Made by a program: the position numbers and the translations under genes. From Hofstenia miamia (taxonomy: Eukaryota; Xenacoelomorpha; Acoela), in assembly GCA_004352715.1 (NCBI GenBank), contig SCFE01000019.1, positions 1,156,482 to 1,220,481 on the forward strand: a DNA stretch of 64,000 bases. Reading direction: 5' to 3'. Positions 21,368 to 31,219 of this stretch are shown one piece after another (position 1 is the first letter of the stretch; each line of letters starts with the position of its first letter). The notes beneath the pieces were generated by a model. It was not told where the DNA came from. It ran no database searches and saw only the letters and a program-made list of their open reading frames with translations.

Positions 21368-22367
21368 NNNNNNNNNNNNNNNNNNNNNNNNNNNNNNNNN
21401 NNNNNNNNNNNNNNNNNNNNNNNNNNNNNNNNNNNNNNNNNNNNNNNNNNNNNNNNNNNNNNNNNNNNNNNNNNNNNNNNNNNNNNNNNNNNNNNNNNNN
21501 NNNNNNNNNNNNNNNNNNNNNNNNNNNNNNNNNNNNNNNNNNNNNNNNNNNNNNNNNNNNNNNNNNNNNNNNNNNNNNNNNNNNNNNNNNNNNNNNNNNN
21601 NNNNNNNNNNNNNNNNNNNNNNNNNNNNNNNNNNNNNNNNNNNNNNNNNNNNNNNNNNNNNNNNNNNNNNNNNNNNNNNNNNNNNNNNNNNNNNNNNNNN
21701 NNNNNNNNNNNNNNNNNNNNNNNNNNNNNNNNNNNNNNNNNNNNNNNNNNNNNNNNNNNNNNNNNNNNNNNNNNNNNNNNNNNNNNNNNNNNNNNNNNNN
21801 NNNNNNNNNNNNNNNNNNNNNNNNNNNNNNNNNNNNNNNNNNNNNNNNNNNNNNNNNNNNNNNNNNNNNNNNNNNNNNNNNNNNNNNNNNNNNNNNNNNN
21901 NNNNNNNNNNNNNNNNNNNNNNNNNNNNNNNNNNNNNNNNNNNNNNNNNNNNNNNNNNNNNNNNNNNNNNNNNNNNNNNNNNNNNNNNNNNNNNNNNNNN
22001 NNNNNNNNNNNNNNNNNNNNNNNNNNNNNNNNNNNNNNNNNNNNNNNNNNNNNNNNNNNNNNNNNNNNNNNNNNNNNNNNNNNNNNNNNNNNNNNNNNNN
22101 NNNNNNNNNNNNNNNNNNNNNNNNNNNNNNNNNNNNNNNNNNNNNNNNNNNNNNNNNNNNNNNNNNNNNNNNNNNNNNNNNNNNNNNNNNNNNNNNNNNN
22201 NNNNNNNNNNNNNNNNNNNNNNNNNNNNNNNNNNNNNNNNNNNNNNNNNNNNNNNNNNNNNNNNNNNNNNNNNNNNNNNNNNNNNNNNNNNNNNNNNNNN
22301 NNNNNNNNNNNNNNNNNNNNNNNNNNNNNNNNNNNNNNNNNNNNNNNNNNNNNNNNNNNNNNNNNNN
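21368..22367. other. Assembly gap (exactly 1000 N)
   Basis: A placeholder run of 1000 N between the receptor-copy contig and the hAT element. Coding text on its two sides should not be joined: the left side matches the receptor 5' flank at 37150-37232, not the transposase. Confidence 0.98.
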
Positions 22368-23254
22368 GGACAATACTTAAACAAGAACTGGATTAATTCT
22401 AAGAAATTCCCTCTATTTAGTTCGTCAACTCCTTCACGATGCCCACGTAAGGGAAGCTCTTGCTTAGCACAAAATAGAAGCACATCAATAATTACTTTCA
22501 GGATTTTTCTGTTACTTTCTATGGATTTTTCTGAGCTAGGGTCGATCTGCTCAACAACTGAACCTCTAATCCATGTAATCTGAATATTCTTTAATTCTTC
22601 CACTGATGATCTGTGCAAAAAGCTGCTTTCATGTTTGACACACTTTTCACCAATTTTCTTCCAGTTTCTGAATCCTGTGCGTGTAAATGTTTCACCGTCA
22701 CCTTTTCCGAAGAATCTACATGGTTGACAAAAAACAGCGTCAGCTTGAATACTATATTCCAGCCACACATATTTGTACCATATCTTTGAGAATGAACGTT
22801 TCTTTGTAAATCCTGCACTTCCTAGTGTAGTTTCTGGGTATTTATTTAAGGTTGGCTGATATGGAGGATCATGAGGCGTTAGAGAAAGGTCAGAAGGCAC
22901 AATAGTTGAACTCTTGTCCGAAGTGGTAGCAGTCAGTGAAGTGCCTTTTTGAACTGTTGCCACACTCGATTGGTTAATGGCCATGGAACTACTGATTTGT
23001 GCAGTAGAACTTGACTGTGCTGATGGAAATGACAAAACCATTTGAGTCATCTTCTTTTTCTTCTGTGGAATTTCTAAAATGTAAAATAATACTACTTTAA
23101 TAGTGTGCCAGTATGATGCTGATACACACATATATATAATAGAATATACGATTAATAAAATATTTGATGAGAAATATGTTGTTTAAAAATAAATTTAATA
23201 TACCAATATAATTATAATAAATAAACTCATTGTCATAGAAAACTTACCTTCCAT
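22368..23254 (-). CDS. ZMYM1-like hAT transposase, N-terminal part
   Basis: Two exons: 23254-23248 (Met-Glu plus one base, donor GTAAGT) and 23073 to the gap edge at 22368 (acceptor TTTTAG). The joined start reads MEEIPQKKKKMTQMVLSF. A Ser/Thr-rich leader is followed by PPYQPTLNKYP, then FSKIWYKYVWLEYS, then DAVFCQPCRFFG. This is the TTF-type zinc-finger region of hAT transposases of the zinc finger MYM-type 1-like group. GHREGVDELNRGNFLELIQF then matches the stretch leading into the catalytic domain. The catalytic core falls in the N gap. The visible part is open throughout, so the copy may be young. The element end lies 0.47 kb upstream. Confidence 0.8.
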
Positions 23255-23639
23255 TATAAACTCAGCTAAACTAAAAGTATAAAATAACGTGTAGGTAAAA
23301 TGAAAATATGAAAGTGAAACACAATTAAACAAATCGTCTAATAAAAAATTGAAACATTTAAACAATATAAATGTAGTAAAATTATATTCTATTTTATTAT
23401 AGGTTAACCTTAATCTATAACTAGGTATGTCACTTGCTAGTGCTGCATACTTCACATAGGCAAATATAAATTGTTTCTCTAAAGCATTACGTTTTCTTAT
23501 TTTAACTCGGGCTCTGGGCCCTATAAAACTTGGTTTTTATAATAAATTCGCAGATAACTTTGATGCAAGGCATTGAATTTTAAAATATTTATGTAAGTAA
23601 GTAAAACATTTATTTTAAAAAAAACAATGACAGAAATCG

Positions 23640-23726
23640 GACATAATTTTTTTTATTACTAACAACTTTTTTGGGGGGCCTGGAAGTCATCTGGGGGGCC
23701 CAGGCCCCCCCATAGCTACGCCACTG
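23640..23726 (-). repeat. hAT terminal inverted repeat region
   Basis: Read on the minus strand from 23726, the sequence starts CAGTGGCGTAGCTATGGGGG and continues with a G/C-rich palindromic stretch (GGCCTGGGCCCCCC). This start is typical of hAT ends. It lies upstream of the ZMYM1-like transposase with matching orientation and marks that element's 5' boundary. The 3' end is not visible. Confidence 0.65.
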
Positions 23727-23739
23727 CTAACCAAGAAGC

Positions 23740-24052
23740 TATTCTTGGGCAAGATTGCTGTGATTTGATTAAATCTGTGTATTTGACATTTGCATCAACT
23801 GTGGAAAGTGTTATTGCATCACATTGTTGCTCTACTCATGTCAGTAGAATTTCTAAACTAATTCTTCGTTCTACAACAAATATATTTTTTAACAATATTC
23901 AACGAAAGAAACGTAGTGAAGCGATTGCTTCAAAATCCAAAGTTTCTGGATTTAAGAAGGCTACTTCTCGCAAAATTTCAAGTTCAATTGATGTGTTTTT
24001 TGCTTCATTTTATTTGCGGTTTATTTTTGCAATCATTGTACATTATCATTAA
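23740..24052 (+). CDS. Unassigned open frame near the right end of the P-like element
   Basis: An open frame of about 100 residues: NQEAILGQDCCDLIKSVYL, then SHCCSTHVSRISKLIL and a basic tail KKRSEAIASKSKVSGFKK. It lies inside the right inverted repeat, so it is probably the C-terminal coding part of the P-like transposon or a second product of it. The basic tail suits nucleic-acid binding. A slightly truncated copy follows the single N at 24105. Confidence 0.35.
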
Positions 24053-24275
24053 TCGCAATTTTATATTTCTACTTCTTTAAGATTTGTATTAATGCATATT
24101 TTACNTCAAAATCCAAAGTTTCTGGATTAAGAAGGCTACTTCTCGCAAAATTTAAAGTTCAATTGATGCTTCATTTTATTTGCGATTTATTTTTACAATC
24201 ATTGTACATTATCATTAATCGCAATTTTATATTTCTACTTCTTTAAGATTTGTATTAATGCATATTTTACATTCA
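23930..24275. repeat. Short redundant overlap around a single N
   Basis: Sequence 23930-24104 recurs after the N at 24105, with a deletion of about 10 bp and a few substitutions. This is probably an unmerged contig overlap. Confidence 0.8.
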
Positions 24276-24410
24276 AAACTCTATATTTACAAATATTAAA
24301 CCATTTTGTACGTTTTCATTGCATAATGAGAAAATTCATTACCGCCTCATTTTTCCTTTATTGGTCTGCATATGACCAGGCTGTGTTTATCGTTGGCTAC
24401 GGTGAACCCC

Positions 24411-25250
24411 ATTGTACATTACAGAGAATTTTTGACATGTGGGGGAATTAAGGTGAAACTTTGCATAAAGCAAAAATGACCAGTGCAAATTATCAACTAA
24501 TTATCACTTAACATGTGCTAATGGGTTTTGGAGTAGGGAATTCGATGACTAACCAACTAAATGGTTTTGAAGTCAGTCTAAAATTTGAGCAAACTTAGCT
24601 AATGATTTCAAAAATGGATTTCCACAAAGAAGAACCGGGTATGTTATATACTTTTAAACAATTTTATATATGGTATTGTTTTATGTGTTTATATATACAT
24701 TTTTTGTATTATCTCTATTTCCATTATACCTGTTTTGATTTAAACAATTTTATATATGGTATTGTTATATTTGGTTATACACATTGATGTAATATTTCAC
24801 TTCCTAGTATATACATTTTTGGTATAAATGAATTTACACATTAATGGTTTATCCACCTATATTAGTTGATGTATATCTCTTTACATTGTAGACATTTTTA
24901 AACTAAATTATATACGTTTTTGGTTTATGTGTCTATTTACATTTAGTATTTGTCTTTCCTAAGTACACACTTTTTGATTAAAACTAAATAATGCATTATG
25001 ATTTTTGTTATGTTGAATATTTTTTAATCAATTTTTTTAATAATTTTTAACTAACAACTAAATTATAAATGCTGAATTATTAGAACTCAAATTGTTTAAA
25101 TTGCATTTTGTTAAATTTCAATTGGCTGACTGGAATAATTTATACATAATAAATTTTTATCTAGCAATGTGAATTACAAGTGTTGAATTATTAAAACTCA
25201 AACTCTTTGTAGACGTTTTGCTTTTGAATTTAACATATATACATTTAGAA
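24411..25250. other. AT-rich repeat-like DNA, no gene
   Basis: Loose direct repeats occur, for example AACAATTTTATATATGGTAT at about 24658 and 24743. No coding signature was recognised. Confidence 0.45.
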
Positions 25251-25269
25251 TATCATGGAATTGCAACTA

Positions 25270-25600
25270 ATTCGTAATACAAAATGATGCAAAAACGGAA
25301 GACTGTGTGATGTGTACAATCACGTAAAACAAACCCTATAAACCAAATAGAACTGATAAAAGTTGTGTAAGTCAAGAAAAGGTGTAGCAGTCTACAAATG
25401 TGTACAATCCCAAAATTGTGTGCAAGTTGACAAAGCAACAAAAACAGAAAGCCCATGTAACACACAAATAGTTATGTAAACCCCATAAACCAAAATAAAG
25501 TGAAAAAATATGCAAAAGTCGAGGAAAGGTTTAACATGCTACAAACATGTACAACCTGAAAAATCTAGTGCAAAGCCAACAAAAGATGTAACAGTCATCA
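25270..25600. repeat. Two degenerate direct repeats of about 170 bp
   Basis: A unit beginning AAACCCTATAAACCAAA (about 25328) recurs as AAACCCCATAAACCAAA (about 25476). Both copies share a following order of words: GTCAAGAAAAGG or GTCGAGGAAAGG, TACAAATGTGTACAA or TACAAACATGTACAA, then a GCAAG..GACAA-like motif. It is non-coding. The minus-strand frame across the first copy is hydrophobic but unsupported. Confidence 0.5.
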
Positions 25601-25919
25601 AATGTATGCATCCCATGAAAATTCCATATAAACCAAAAAGAAATGCGGAGAGAAGAAACTAATATATAATAATATTGTATATTGAAATGCATGTGTATGT
25701 ATAAATTATATTAATAACATTGCATGTAGAATTTTTAGGAAACAAAATTGCCTCATTATTCATAAAACCATGTTTTACTTTTAACATGAACGTCGAGAAA
25801 TTAAACATTTATGTATTTGGATATTAGCATATTAATTAAACACATGGAATTTTACATTGGAAAAATGTCAGTGTAATTAAATAAACAATGTGTACCACTT
25901 GCATGTAATGATTCCACAT

Positions 25920-26320
25920 TAATCATTGACTCTGTAAGCAGTCAAAATGCTAGGAATTTTTATGGATAGGAAAAATATTAGCTGGCAATTTGAAAAGGCA
26001 TTGTAACCTTTTACATGTAATGTTACCATATTAAACATACATTTAACCCTGTAATCATGTAAGTGTGCATAACGTGTGATATAGCTGTGTATATTAACCA
26101 AAAACATGTAATAAAATTAGCCATATAAATTAGTTACAATATCAAAAACATGCTTTGAATGTAAACTAAATTGAGACCCCATGACATGTATATGAATCAT
26201 TGTAAACTAAATTGGCCATAACATGTAAATGAATCATTGCAAAATCCATTAGCGGTAATCTTAAAAATTTCAAAAATCCATTAGCAATAATAATGTCAAG
26301 TATGTGAGTCACTAACATCA
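25920..26320 (-). repeat. Dispersed repeat, copy B (inverted relative to copy A)
   Basis: The reverse complement of this stretch matches 4990-5400 at about 90% identity. At its right edge (26320-26400) the sequence continues into a segment with two CCAATCAGAATAAG words that is not present in copy A. Confidence 0.7.
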
Positions 26321-26351
26321 CTCCGCCATTATCCATGACCTCACGCTCGAC

Positions 26352-26390
26352 CAATCAGAATAAGTGTTTCGAACCCGCCTCTCAACCAAT
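26352..26390 (+). promoter_or_regulatory. Paired CCAAT-type motifs
   Basis: ACCAATCAGAATAAG occurs twice, starting at about 26350 and 26386. Each copy contains a consensus CCAAT box. They sit in a locally GC-richer stretch. No start codon or gene could be tied to them, and they may simply be part of a repeat. Confidence 0.25.
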
Positions 26391-26559
26391 CAGAATAAGA
26401 TTTGTATGCTCTCATGGACTCAGCCATTGCTACTTACATTATAAACGTTTTCTAAATGTATTAACAATGCCTTTTCTAACACATTGCTGAATGCCATCTA
26501 GTGTCCAGTAATGAAATTATATTAAATGATTATTAAAATTCAAATCAGAGTAGCAAACG

Positions 26560-26960
26560 TGTCAAATATTTTGACCCACGACCCAACCCGACCTTACCTA
26601 TAGTATGTTGACCCATGACCCGTCGTGTTGGGTCGGGGCGACCTGCTTGCCACCCTGGTTCAAATATACATGACAATAGATTAATTATTAAAATGAATTA
26701 AAAAGGTGTCCAAGCAAACCTTCTATTGAAAGATGCTTTACTATTCAAAGTAAAGCCTACTATTAAAATTTAACCGCAATAAACAGTAGCATTGACAACA
26801 TTCTGTGTTTGAATTTTTCTCTGTTCACTAGCATAAGTGTTTAACCGGATTTATATTTTTCAGCACAAGTACGGCATGAAAGGATGCAGTGTGGCACGAG
26901 CAGGACAAGGCATGACATAAAATTTAAAAAAATTAGGCAGGAGTCCGGCAAGGCACGCAA
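26560..26960. repeat. Low-complexity hAT-like repeat ends
   Basis: Two patches stand out. One reads GACCCA/GGGTCG-type words around 26570-26660 and ends CCACCCTGG. The other has repeated GGCACGA/GGACAAGGCA words around 26870-26960. Both resemble internally repetitive ends of non-autonomous hAT elements. No coding text. Confidence 0.35.
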
Positions 26961-27323
26961 ATCCATAAAATTTTTGTTAAATATATGCATTTTTTAAATA
27001 TACCTGTAAGAATGAAATATTTTGAATAGTTAAACAATTTGTTCAAGATACTAAACAATCAATGATTTTAATACACTAATTAATAGATTTAGAAAATCAA
27101 AATAACAAATATATTTGACTGCCTTGCATAGTATAAGCCTAAAAATGCTTAAGAACATTTTGAGATATCAAATTTTTAAAAATGCTGAAAAAGATAAAGT
27201 TATTTTATCCTACTCATTGGATTTAGTAAGAGCATAATTAAAATTCTACTGTTAGAAAATAATTGTAATTATAAAGGTATTAGACATAAATGACGACATT
27301 TATGACTCAGGTTAGAACAATTG

Positions 27324-27328
<5 letters not shown>

Positions 27329-27403
<75 letters not shown>
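27329..27403. repeat. TA microsatellite ending at a contig join
   Basis: An uninterrupted TA run of about 75 bp, directly followed by a single N at 27404. The join itself may be unreliable. Confidence 0.9.
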
Positions 27404-27979
27404 NGAGTGGATCTAGTATTGGGATCAGGTTGATCTCCTTAGAACTATTGAATAAACCATTATCATTGCTTTGTGAAGTCTAGAGAGAATAAACATTAAT
27501 ACATTGGACTATAAATTTTACTGAGTATTTTTAACTTGAATTTGCGGTTGATCAATCTTAAGCATGTATTTTTTTGTAGGATTTAGTAGTTACAATTTCA
27601 AATTATTTGAGTATAGAACATGACGTCTAGAATCAGTAATTTAATAGTTGAATGATATTAGGTCTTATCGTCTTAATAAAGTTATATGTAGGAGTGAAGT
27701 TGCACTTTTGTAGGCTTAGGATCTAAACAAAATACTAAGATGAGAGAAATGATGAATCCCTAATATTATTAGGTTTTTTATAGTTTGGGTATATATTTTG
27801 TAAGCAAACACAGACCAATTAAGGCAAAATAGCGTTCATAATTTTTGAACTTTTTAAAAATTTGGTACAAAAATGCTAAAAATTTAACAATTTATTAAAA
27901 TCAACAATTTTGTGAAAACATTTTGAACATCTTTTGAAATATGTGAAATAGCGAATTTAGTATGTTGAAGGAACATTAG

Positions 27980-28330
27980 CAGCCGGGGTGGACTTCAATG
28001 TCCTACTCGCATAGATCGGCCAATATTCAGAATGCTGAAATAGAAAATGTAGAGTTTTTGTAAACAATTCACAATGTTGATGTATTTGTCAGTGTTCATC
28101 TTAACACTTTTCTTAAGAAAAATCAATAAATCACAACAATGATGACCAAGACATCCCATGACATGGTGTTGAGGTTTAGCAGGATTGAATCTTGATGATT
28201 CTATAGGTCTTCTAACAAATGCCTTAGATGTATAGAACATCTGAAATGTGGTGTCATTAATGTACGTGACAGTTTTAGATTGATCCAGTGTCCTGCTATA
28301 ATTTTTCAAACAAAATGCCAGTTTCATTGA
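27980..28330 (-). pseudogene. Tc1/mariner transposase fragment
   Basis: The minus-strand frame encodes FQMFYTSKAFVRRPIESSRF, then HHVMGCLGHHCCDLLIFLKK and VKMNTDKYINIVNCL. This matches the middle of Tc1/mariner transposases, around the second catalytic Asp, where a VMVWG-type strand precedes a conserved MNxxxYxxIL segment. The Trp of that strand and other core residues are changed. Flanking catalytic blocks are missing, so it is a dead fragment. Confidence 0.65.
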
Positions 28331-30020
28331 TCACTTTGATTATGTACGATATTGTATTTGAGAAATATCTAAATTTTTTTGACTTTATTAGATACAGATG
28401 GAAGGTAAAAACAGGGACGTGGTCAGCTACAAAAATCTGGGGGACTAAAATAACTAGTAGGTAGGGATCTCTGATTTCTAAGATATTAGTTTATCCATCA
28501 TAGGTGGGGACCTATTCAGAAATTTTAACAACGAAAATGAGAAAGTTTTTTAAACTTCTCAAAAGGTTCCAAGTATTTGGATTTTTAGGTATAGACCTGT
28601 AGTTGATGAGAAGCCTTCCAGAGTCCCGCATTGGCCAAATCCTTCAACAAAAACGTGTTTTAATTAACAACTATATTGAAACAGTGCTAGTTCTATTTAC
28701 TAATTGCACACAGATTTATGTATACTGTGGAAGCAGGTCTGTCAACCGCCTTTATAATTTCTTAAGTACCAAGGTTTGGTGGATGTTAGATGAAATGCAT
28801 AATATTAAATTGGCTAATGTTTGATATAATATTCTTAAAAATGTGTAAGATTATTTTAAAAAAGTGGAAAGTTTAAAAAAGATTTGCTGAATTTTAGTAA
28901 GGTTTAATAAATTTTAGGAAGAATTACAAGTTATTTTAAAAATTTGCCAATTTTTTGCAAAAAATTGCCAAACTTTTGGATCGATTTACAAATGGAATGC
29001 AAAAATTTGGCACTAATTTGGAATTTTACAATTTTTTTCTAAATTTGCACAAATTTGTGATAGTCTGATTTGATAGAAAATTATTGGAACGAGAATACTA
29101 CTAATTATTAGAAGTGCAGTCGTGTTGGGCTTGACGGATTTGACGTATTTCGATTCGGTTTTGACGATACAGAGAGATGTGTATCGAGGGTAGTAGGGGG
29201 CGATGAATGTTGGAGTAATAGGTGACTGGGAGAAAAAAAGATTCTACAGTAAGGATGTTCGTTGAGCATTTGATGCAGCGGCGTTTTTTCATATTTTATA
29301 AACGAAGTCGCTTCATTGACGAATGTAATTCCACCGAAAGATATGTTGATAAAAATGATAATATTAACGACAATAATTGTAATAATAGTAGTGAACTTTT
29401 GATTAAAGCAGATATAAACATCACTTAAAAAATAATAATAATATATAGTAATTTTAAGAATCCTTGTGTAATCTCAATTCGATTATATGAAATTGCTTCA
29501 AGTGCCATTATTGTTTCATGCATACAATAGCAGAAATGAACGCTTTCGGAGAGATTCGAGGCTTGCATTTTGCTTGGTTAGCCCTATTTCTACTAGGATT
29601 TTTCCAATTCTAAATATTTAAGATACTTAACGTCGGAAGCACCGCAAGATAGAGAATTGTCTCTTACTTTATGCCTTCGCACCTGAACGGGGTTGTTATT
29701 ACTTACACTCACGTACTACAAAATATAATATTTCTTACAAATGCGATCCAAAAGGTTTTTAGTGATTGGTGGATACAGTATGGGGGTGCTGACCCAGACA
29801 GGACCCCAGACAACATAATTTCTCCAAAATTGGTTCAGTCATGTAGTTTTTCAAGATCGATACCAAAAAAATAAAAAAGTATTCGAAAAACAATTTTAAT
29901 TTTATGGAAAAATTACAAATAAGAACCCGGAACCGCTTATTGAATATAAGCTGATATTTCAAATATAGAGACTGTTTTGCAAGACTCGATAAAAATTTTA
30001 GTTCAAACGGCATCTTATTT
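28331..30020. other. Mostly AT-rich DNA with a GC-richer patch
   Basis: No recognised gene. A GC-richer patch at about 29120-29330 has overlapping open frames on both strands (29292-29101 and 29222-29428), with basic and Asn-rich text but no family signature. It could be an untranslated or terminal exon of a host gene. A hAT-like end (CAGGGACGTGGTCAGC) lies near 28410. Confidence 0.35.
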
Positions 30021-30028
30021 ATTCTTAC

Positions 30029-30119
30029 CTGATCCAGCACACTGCCCGCATTAATATTTTTCAGTTCCCAGTCCACGTGGTCCAGCGCGACCCCCCGCAT
30101 CCATCCTTGAGCGGCTCTT
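30029..30119 (-). CDS. Orphan internal exon of an unidentified gene
   Basis: A 91-bp block stands out by GC content against its surroundings. On the minus strand it is bounded by acceptor CTATTTTAG (ending 30120) and donor GTAAGA (30028-30023). It encodes RAAQGWMRGVALDHVDWEL, then KNINAGSVLDQ, with no stop in that frame. Length, splice sites and composition indicate a constrained host exon. I do not recognise the protein, and partner exons were not identified. Confidence 0.5.
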
Positions 30120-30285
30120 CTAAAATAGAAAAATCATTAAGGTGGCGATTTTAATACTTAGCAATATATTTTAATTGCCCCTCTTCCTAAAAGTAACATT
30201 AAATCCATTGGTATTTATAATCGTTTATGCTTAGCACTTCAGAGCATTTTCTTTGTCGCTTTCAAGTGCTGTTCATTATTATATA

Positions 30286-30410
30286 CGTGTACACTGCTGA
30301 TCAAAAATTTAAGTAATCCGTAGTCACGATATCTTATTCATTTAGAGAAGGAGAATTATAATATTAAAATTTTTTAAGTGGTCCCAAACTTTTGATCAGA
30401 AATATATCTG
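30286..30410. repeat. Tc1/mariner-like MITE candidate
   Basis: The left part reads ACACTGCTGATCAAAAATTT. The right part contains AAACTTTTGATCAG, its approximate inverted copy. Short inverted ends around a non-coding AT-rich core suit a small non-autonomous Tc1-type element. Confidence 0.35.
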
Positions 30411-31000
30411 CATACAGTAAGTTAATCTTTTTTACTATTATTCAATCATTTTACTAATAATAAACTAAAAATGTAAAGGTTGATCTTAAAATGGAATGTG
30501 AACACTAGGAGCTTACCTCAAAATCGATAAAATTGAAACAACATGTTAACATAGAAAGAATTTTTGATCAAAATATATCTCATTGTTATTTTGATACAAT
30601 GTTTTTTTCAAGTGTCAATGTCTCTATTTTTCCAATAATACTTAAATGACAATAGTGTTGGTGTCTAAGCATAAATAACATTAGCCTATGAAGCATTAAT
30701 TTGAATAAGCGATGTGTAAAAACTGAAAACTTTGAAAACAAGACTACTAAAAAATCTATTAATTATGGCCATTTATGGGAAATCGATTGCCATTTAATAG
30801 GTACATAAAATAGTGCATGAATAAGTTAATTTCAGTGGTTTTTTTCATATCAAACTCTTTAAATATTTGTGAAAGATGTATTTAAGCTCAAGCAGCTTGG
30901 TATCTATTTAAATAAAGGATAAAGCTTTTGTGAACATTATAAAGAAATTTGGAAATCATGAGATAAGGAAGCAACTATTGGGAACGATGAACATTTCCTC

Positions 31001-31190
31001 TCAAGTGCATTGCTGTGCCAAAATTATGTTTATGAAGTAAATAATAAAATTTAGACAGCTGTTCAATGATACCAACATATTCGTGGGGTGATACCAGAGG
31101 CCTTCTGGATGTATAGGATAATTTAGTGTGTAAAGATACCATGTAATTTGATTGCGCATCCAATACGTTAAATATACAGCAAAGTAATGT
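31001..31190 (-). pseudogene. Degenerate second exon of a class A GPCR
   Basis: About 90% identical at DNA level to the intact second exon at 33968-33825. It encodes TM7 text LNSCLNFIIYFINI, but the TM6 CWMP motif has become YWMR, and no AG acceptor precedes the exon (TTACATTACTTTGC where copy 2 has TTTTTAG). Helix 8 is lost after FINI. It is a non-functional exon copy from a duplicated receptor locus. Confidence 0.7.
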
Positions 31191-31219
31191 AACATAACAG
31201 GCAATGAAGAATACAAGTT

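Larger units (their letters stand above)
14194..24409 (+). mobile_element. THAP/P-element-like DNA transposon, nested and gap-ridden
   Basis: The two ends are inverted copies over about 38 bp: GTAGCCAACGATAAACACAG starts at 14202, and its reverse complement ends at 24400. Both are flanked on the outside by the direct repeat GTGAACCC (14194-14201 and 24402-24409), an 8-bp target-site duplication as expected for P-type elements. Inside lie a THAP DNA-binding domain and transposase fragments (14401-16676). The interior is interrupted by N gaps, a nested hAT element, and a contig with a host receptor exon that probably does not belong here. Confidence 0.75.

Noticed and set aside
21278-23131. A single 617-residue frame linking the hAT transposase across the 1000-N gap to TLLVAPYNLMQ
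   Set aside because: The gap is a placeholder, and the left-hand text also occurs at 37150-37232 upstream of GPCR copy 2, so it belongs to the receptor flank.
25253-25465. Hydrophobic 70-residue minus-strand frame resembling a membrane protein
   Set aside because: It lies across one unit of a degenerate tandem repeat; the second unit does not keep the frame.
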